From positions 1 through 11,736 of the forward strand of contig NZ_JBINJW010000041.1 of the NCBI RefSeq assembly GCF_043951855.1: a stretch of 11,736 nucleotides of DNA, read 5' to 3'. The translations under genes and the position numbers were made by a program. Position 1 is the first letter of the stretch, and every line of letters begins with the position of its first letter. The DNA comes from Proteiniclasticum sp043951855 (GTDB lineage Bacteria; Bacillota; Clostridia; Clostridiales; Clostridiaceae). Of the stretch, positions 8,302 to 11,736 are shown in pieces. Under the pieces are notes generated by a model that saw only the letters and a list, made by a program, of their open reading frames with translations, was not told the DNA's origin and searched no databases.

Positions 8302-8327
8302 CCAGAATCGGACGAGTCCGATTCTGG
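8302..8327 (+). terminator. Strong hairpin, possible attenuator or weak terminator
   Basis: CCAGAATCGGA and TCCGATTCTGG form a perfect 11-bp stem with a CGAG loop; a further GCT/AGC pairing (8297-8299 with 8328-8330) can add a bulged base. The downstream tract AGCAGTTTGATCTTT is only loosely T-rich, so full termination is doubtful. It could end part of the rpoBC read-through or attenuate transcripts from the promoter at 8250, where it would begin near +18. Confidence 0.4.
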
Positions 8328-8346
8328 AGCAGTTTGATCTTTATGC

Positions 8347-8378
8347 TGAAGACTCTTCACAATAACTTAAAAGTTATT
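8347..8378 (+). repeat. Two adjacent inverted repeats
   Basis: TGAAGA-C-TCTTCA (8347-8359) is a perfect 13-nt palindrome with a one-base centre. One base later, AATAACTT-AA-AAGTTATT (8361-8378) is a perfect 8-bp inverted repeat. The short centres suit protein-binding DNA operators at least as well as RNA hairpins. Confidence 0.5.
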
Positions 8379-8431
8379 TAAAGACTAATGTTTTCATATG
8401 AGGTAAAATATTCAGTGGAATCACAATTGCC

Positions 8432-8480
8432 GGAACAGATTTTTGTTCCATGTTAAACTGCTATATTAAATGTAATATAG
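8432..8480 (+). repeat. Two hairpin-capable repeats before the rpsL RBS
   Basis: GGAACA/TGTTCC (8432-8449) has a 6-nt loop. CTATATTA/TAATATAG (8461-8480) is a perfect 8-bp stem with an AATG loop. The second is AT-only apart from its end pair, so it is weak as RNA. Both lie close enough to the rpsL Shine-Dalgarno sequence (8497-8503) to affect initiation if bound or stabilised. Confidence 0.45.
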
Positions 8481-8508
8481 ATACACACATCAAAATGGAG
8501 GTGAAATG

Positions 8509-8889
8509 ATGCCAACTATTAACCAATTAGTAAGAAAAGGTAGGGAAACAGTTATTTATAAGACTGGTTCACCAGCCCTTAAGGAAGCTCCTCAGAAGAG
8601 AGGCGTATGTACTGTAGTTAAGACTACTACTCCTAAGAAGCCAAACTCAGCGCTTAGAAAAGTTGCGAGAGTAAGACTTGTAAACGGATTTGAAGTTACT
8701 GCATACATCGGCGGTGTAGGTCATAACCTGCAGGAACATAGTGTTGTTCTGATCAGAGGTGGAAGAGTTAAGGACTTACCAGGTGTAAGATACCATATCG
8801 TAAGAGGTGCTCTAGACAGCGCTGGCGTTACTGGTAGAATGCAGAGCAGATCAAAGTATGGTACGAAGAAACCAAAAGTCAAGAAATAG
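8509..8889 (+). CDS. rpsL: 30S ribosomal protein S12
   Basis: S12, 126 aa, lies at the decoding centre of the small subunit and controls accuracy. I start it at the second of two adjacent ATGs (8509), since GGAGGTG (8497-8503) is then 5 nt away and the protein begins MPTINQL as in the family; ATG 8506 is only 2 nt from the SD. Core motifs are APQKRGVC, TTTPKKPNSALRKVARVRL, YIGGVGHNLQEHSVVLIRGGRVKDLPGVRYH and the C-terminal RSKYGTKKPK. Streptomycin-related residues K43, K88 and P91 are wild type (E. coli K42, K87, P90). D89, the residue methylthiolated by RimO where that enzyme exists, is present. It lacks the N-terminal insertion of Bacillus S12. First gene of the str group. Confidence 0.98.
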   Translation: MPTINQLVRKGRETVIYKTGSPALKEAPQKRGVCTVVKTTTPKKPNSALRKVARVRLVNGFEVTAYIGGVGHNLQEHSVVLIRGGRVKDLPGVRYHIVRGALDSAGVTGRMQSRSKYGTKKPKVKK

Positions 8890-8919
8890 TTGACAATGAC
8901 ATAGTGCTATGTTTAGGAT
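8890..8919 (+). promoter_or_regulatory. Possible internal promoter with palindromic spacer
   Basis: A perfect TTGACA (8890-8895) directly follows the rpsL stop codon, and TAGGAT (8914-8919, 4 of 6) lies 18 nt further on. The spacer contains the perfect inverted repeat ACATAG-TG-CTATGT (8899-8912), a position typical of operators. It would transcribe rpsG, fusA and tuf. The weak -10 box keeps confidence low. Confidence 0.35.
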
Positions 8920-8927
8920 ATAGATTG

Positions 8928-9001
8928 GAAAATAGTAGGTTTTCATTCATATAGAATACACAGAGCGCTTTGCGGTGAGACATCACCGAGTACCGATGAA
9001 T
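8928..9001 (+). promoter_or_regulatory. Foldable rpsL-rpsG spacer, candidate S7 target
   Basis: GAAAA/TTTTC (8928-8944) is a weak stem. CGGTGA/TCACCG (8973-8988) is a perfect 6-bp hairpin with a GACA loop. An outer ATTCAT/ATGAAT pairing (8945-8950 with 8996-9001) could enclose it and end about 10 nt before the rpsG Shine-Dalgarno sequence. In E. coli S7 represses its operon by binding the rpsL-rpsG spacer (established); an equivalent role here is only inferred from position and foldability. Confidence 0.3.
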
Positions 9002-9026
9002 TAATTTAGTTAAGGAGGGAAGAAAA

Positions 9027-9497
9027 GTGCCAAGAAAAGGATACATTGCAAAAAGAGAAGTTTTAGCTGATCCAATGTACAACTCCAAGGTTGTAACAAA
9101 GCTGATCAACAGCGTAATGGAGGATGGCAAGAAGGGTGTAGCGCAGAAGATAGTTTATGAAGCATTCGGCATCATAAACGAGAAGACAGGAAACGATCCT
9201 GTTGAAGTATTCGAAGCAGCTATGAACAACATCATGCCATTACTCGAAGTCAAGTCAAGAAGAATAGGTGGTTCCAACTACCAGGTTCCAATTGAAGTAA
9301 GACCAGAGAGAAGACAGACACTTGGTATCAGATGGCTACTTATAGCAGTTGAAAAGAGATCTGAAAAGTATGCAAGAGAGAGATTAGCTGGAGAGCTGAT
9401 GGACGCTGCAAACAACACAGGTTCAGCTGTTAAGAAGAGAGAAGATACACATAGAATGGCAGAAGCTAACAAAGCGTTTGCTCATTACAGATATTAA
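9027..9497 (+). CDS. rpsG: 30S ribosomal protein S7
   Basis: S7, 156 aa, the standard length. It is a primary 16S rRNA binder that nucleates assembly of the 30S head and lies near the E site and mRNA exit. Start is GTG 9027, with AAGGAGGG (9012-9019) 7 nt upstream. The signature DPMYNSKVVTKLINSVMEDGKKG lies near residue 15. The helical core with EVKSRRIGGSNYQVPIEVRPERRQTLGIRWL follows, then the C-terminal basic segment KKREDTHRMAEANKAFAHYRY. It is separated from rpsL by 137 nt, longer than usual, and from fusA by 72 nt that are mostly taken up by one hairpin. In many bacteria S7 represses its own operon. Confidence 0.98.
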   Translation: MPRKGYIAKREVLADPMYNSKVVTKLINSVMEDGKKGVAQKIVYEAFGIINEKTGNDPVEVFEAAMNNIMPLLEVKSRRIGGSNYQVPIEVRPERRQTLGIRWLLIAVEKRSEKYARERLAGELMDAANNTGSAVKKREDTHRMAEANKAFAHYRY

Positions 9498-9503
9498 TTT
9501 TGA

Positions 9504-9542
9504 GCATAGAACTGTTTTGGCGTTGCTGAAACAGTTCTATGC
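9504..9542 (+). promoter_or_regulatory. Long perfect hairpin between rpsG and fusA
   Basis: GCATAGAACTGTTT (9504-9517) and AAACAGTTCTATGC (9529-9542) form a perfect 14-bp stem. The 11-nt middle can pair further (two G-U pairs, then G-C and C-G) to leave a 3-nt loop, GTT. No T run follows (AATATAATC), so it is not a standard intrinsic terminator. It begins 7 nt after the rpsG stop and ends 14 nt before the fusA Shine-Dalgarno region. Candidate roles are an RNase processing site, a 3' stabiliser for rpsG mRNA, or a divider letting fusA differ in level. Confidence 0.7.
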
Positions 9543-9569
9543 AATATAATCACGAGAGGAGGAGTCCGT

Positions 9570-11636
9570 GTGGCAAGAGAGTTCCCTTTAGAAATGTTTC
9601 GTAATATAGGGATTATGGCACATATCGACGCAGGTAAAACAACCACCACTGAGCGTATACTTTTCTATACAGGAAAGACACATAAAATCGGTGAAACACA
9701 TACTGGTGAATCACAGATGGACTGGATGGCTCAGGAAAAAGAAAGAGGTATTACAATCACTTCCGCTGCTACAACAGCAAACTGGAAGGGACATGTTATC
9801 AATATTATCGACACCCCAGGACACGTAGACTTCACTGTTGAAGTTGAACGTTCCTTAAGAGTGCTTGATGGAGCTGTTACAGTTCTTGATGCCAAGAGCG
9901 GTGTTGAACCACAGACTGAAACCGTATGGAGACAGGCTGACAAATACGGAGTTCCAAGAATTGTATACATCAACAAGATGGATGCAACTGGAGCTGACTT
10001 TTTCAAGTCCGTTGAAACAATCAAGGACAGACTGAAGTGCAACGCAGTTCCAATTCAGGTTCCAATCGGAGCTGAACAGGGATTCAAGGGCGTAGTTGAC
10101 CTTGTAACAATGGAAGGAATCGTTCATCTTGATGACCTCGGAAAAGAGATCGAAGTTGGACCAATTCCAGAAAGCGTACAGGCTAGAGCAGATGAATACA
10201 GAGCGATTCTTGTAGAAGCAGTGGCGGATCTTGATGAAGATCTTACAATGAAGTACCTGGAAGGGGAAGAAATCACTGTTGAAGAAATGAAGGCAGCGCT
10301 AAGAAAAGGAACCATCAACAACGAAATCGTTCCTGTAATCTGCGGTTCTTCATACAAGAACAAAGGCGTTCAGGAAATGATCGATGCTGCAGTGGATTAC
10401 CTTCCATCACCAGTGGACATTCCACCTATCGCAGGTGTGACTCCAGACGGTGAAGAAGATTCAAGACCTGCAGATGATAATGCGCCTATGTCCGCACTTG
10501 CATTCAAGATTGCGACAGACCCATTCATCGGTAGACTTGCATTCACAAGAATCTACTCCGGTGTCATGACTTCCGGTTCCTATGTAATCAACTCTACAAA
10601 GGGCAAGAAGGAAAGAGTCGGTAGACTAGTTAAGATGCACGCCAACCACAGACAGGAAGTCGAAGAGCTGAGAGCCGGAGAAATCGGAGCGGTTGTTGGT
10701 CTTAAGGATACTACTACAGGAGATACTCTTTGTGTAGATTCAGACCAGATCATCCTTGAATCCATGGTATTCCCAGAGCCGGTTATTTCTGTAGCCATCG
10801 AGCCTAAGACCAAAGCTGGTCAGGAAAAGATGGGTATAGCGCTGGCAAAGCTTGCTGAAGAAGATCCAACCTTCAAGACATTCACTGACCAGGATACTGG
10901 ACAGGTAATCATTGCAGGTATGGGTGAGCTTCATCTTGAAATCATCGTAGACAGACTGCAGAGAGAATTCAAAGTAGAATGTAATGTCGGTGCTCCTCAG
11001 GTTGCTTACAAAGAAACCATCAAGAAGGCTGTTAAGGCTGAAGGTAAATTCGTAAGACAGTCCGGTGGACGTGGACAGTACGGTCATGCTGTAATCGAAC
11101 TGATTCCAGTTGATGAAGATTATTCATTCGAAAATGCCATCGTTGGTGGTGTTGTTCCAAGAGAATATATCCCAGCAGTTGATCAGGGTATCAGAGAAGC
11201 ATCCCAGGCGGGTGTTATCGGTGGTTACCCAACCATCAACTTCAAGGCAAGAATTGTAGACGGATCTTATCATGATGTCGACTCCAATGAAATGGCCTTT
11301 AAAGTAGCTGGTTCCATGGCGTTTAAGAATGCTATGGCTAAGGCGGACCCAGTAATTCTTGAACCAATGATGAAGGTTGAAGTCATCGTCCCAGAAGACT
11401 ACATGGGAGACGTAATTGGTGACATCAACTCCAGAAGAGGTAGAATCGAAGGTATGAGCGACAGAGCAGGAGCTAAGGTTGTTACATCATTCGTACCACT
11501 TTCAGAAATGTTCGGATATGCGACTACGCTAAGATCCAAAACTCAGGGTAGAGGCGTTTACTCCATGGAATTTGATCACTATGAACCAGTTCCAAAGAGC
11601 ATTCAGGAAGAAATCGCAGGAAAGAAGAACGCTTAA
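9570..11636 (+). CDS. fusA: Elongation factor G
   Basis: EF-G, 688 aa, is the GTPase that drives ribosomal translocation and, with ribosome recycling factor, splits ribosomes. Start is GTG 9570 with AGGAGG (9557-9562) 7 nt upstream. GTPase motifs are all present: G1 AHIDAGKTTTTE (17-28), G2 RGITITSAAT (from 59), G3 DTPGHVD (81-87) with catalytic H85, G4 NKMD (135-138) and G5 CGSSYKNKG (from 258). Domains II and III include GMGELHLEIIVDRL (H455). Domain IV includes GGRGQYGHAVIELIP and the tip residue H568 in SYHDVDSNEMAFK. Domain V contains DYMGDVIGDINSRRGRIEGM. Length and motifs fit canonical EF-G rather than a Tet(M)-like or FusB-type paralogue. tuf follows after 25 nt, so the two elongation factors are co-transcribed. 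Confidence 0.98.
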   Translation: MAREFPLEMFRNIGIMAHIDAGKTTTTERILFYTGKTHKIGETHTGESQMDWMAQEKERGITITSAATTANWKGHVINIIDTPGHVDFTVEVERSLRVLDGAVTVLDAKSGVEPQTETVWRQADKYGVPRIVYINKMDATGADFFKSVETIKDRLKCNAVPIQVPIGAEQGFKGVVDLVTMEGIVHLDDLGKEIEVGPIPESVQARADEYRAILVEAVADLDEDLTMKYLEGEEITVEEMKAALRKGTINNEIVPVICGSSYKNKGVQEMIDAAVDYLPSPVDIPPIAGVTPDGEEDSRPADDNAPMSALAFKIATDPFIGRLAFTRIYSGVMTSGSYVINSTKGKKERVGRLVKMHANHRQEVEELRAGEIGAVVGLKDTTTGDTLCVDSDQIILESMVFPEPVISVAIEPKTKAGQEKMGIALAKLAEEDPTFKTFTDQDTGQVIIAGMGELHLEIIVDRLQREFKVECNVGAPQVAYKETIKKAVKAEGKFVRQSGGRGQYGHAVIELIPVDEDYSFENAIVGGVVPREYIPAVDQGIREASQAGVIGGYPTINFKARIVDGSYHDVDSNEMAFKVAGSMAFKNAMAKADPVILEPMMKVEVIVPEDYMGDVIGDINSRRGRIEGMSDRAGAKVVTSFVPLSEMFGYATTLRSKTQGRGVYSMEFDHYEPVPKSIQEEIAGKKNA

Positions 11637-11661
11637 TTAGAGTTTTAAGGAGGAGAAAATA

Positions 11662-11736
11662 ATGGCAAAAGCAAAATTTGAGAGAAGCAAGCCACACGTC
11701 AACATCGGAACCATCGGACACGTTGACCACGGTAAA
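11662..11736 (+). CDS. tuf: Elongation factor Tu, N-terminal 25 codons (cut by window end)
   Basis: ATG 11662 is preceded by AAGGAGGAG (11647-11655). The encoded start, [20 protein letters not shown] followed by VDHGK, is the EF-Tu N-terminus and ends inside the P-loop (GHVDHGKTT) at the window edge. EF-Tu delivers aminoacyl-tRNA to the ribosome. Whether this is the only tuf copy cannot be seen. Confidence 0.97.

Larger units (their letters stand above)
8285..8508 (+). promoter_or_regulatory. Long structured 5' leader of the str operon
   Basis: About 224 nt lie between the predicted start site and rpsL. I see no credible gene and no ybxF-type coding region. Five perfect inverted repeats occupy it: 8302-8327, 8347-8359, 8361-8378, 8432-8449 and 8461-8480. 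None matches a riboswitch class or T-box that I can recognise. The last one ends 16 nt before the rpsL Shine-Dalgarno sequence. Such density suggests a regulatory leader for the translation genes, but this is inference from structure alone. Confidence 0.45.

Noticed and set aside
8343..8381. A 12-codon upstream reading frame (MLKTLHNNLKVI) in the rpsL leader, a possible leader peptide.
   Set aside because: Its only SD-like sequence (GGAGCAG) is poorly spaced and lies in the 3' arm of a strong hairpin; there is no run of regulatory codons.

Overview
The window is a housekeeping segment from a Gram-positive, clostridial-type bacterium (Firmicutes, class Clostridia most likely). All recognisable genes are on the + strand, in the order: small membrane protein, rpoB, rpoC, rpsL, rpsG, fusA, start of tuf. 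The lineage call rests on several traits. RpoB is long (1227 aa) and begins MVHP. RpoC is 1182 aa, aligns from its first residues with the Bacillus protein (IELNNFDALKIGLASPDEIRSWS) and lacks the large proteobacterial insertion. S12 is short (126 aa) and lacks the Bacillus-type N-terminal insertion. Shine-Dalgarno sites are strong, start codons are mixed ATG/GTG/TTG, and AGA is the dominant arginine codon. I cannot name a genus.

Layout. Positions 104-532 encode an unrecognised 142-aa polytopic membrane protein, in the place where rplJ-rplL usually precedes rpoB. A 460-nt non-coding stretch follows (533-992). It carries two tandem sigma-A type promoter candidates (780-808 and 823-851) and a leader that can fold. 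rpoB (993-4676) and rpoC (4695-8243) are 18 nt apart and clearly co-transcribed. A 265-nt gap follows, and its first bases hold the best promoter in the window (TTTACA, 17 nt, TGA-TAAAAT; 8250-8278). Its transcript would have a leader of about 224 nt with five inverted repeats before rpsL (8509-8889). The ybxF/rplGB (L7Ae-type) gene often found between rpoC and rpsL in Firmicutes is absent. rpsG (9027-9497) follows after a 137-nt spacer that starts with a perfect TTGACA and also contains hairpins. A long perfect hairpin (9504-9542) separates rpsG from fusA (9570-11636). tuf starts at 11662 and runs off the window after 25 codons.

Together the genes supply the two catalytic subunits of RNA polymerase, two 30S proteins (S12 in the decoding centre, S7 near the E site) and the two main elongation GTPases. 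All catalytic, metal-binding and common drug-target residues that I checked are of the normal type. The proteins are ordinary; I found no novel enzyme or defence system. What merits a second look is the non-coding DNA: candidate promoters and RNA structures at nearly every intergenic junction, and the unknown membrane gene upstream of rpoB. Three start codons (rpoB, rpoC, rpsL) are placed downstream of the longest possible reading frame because of Shine-Dalgarno spacing and family alignment.
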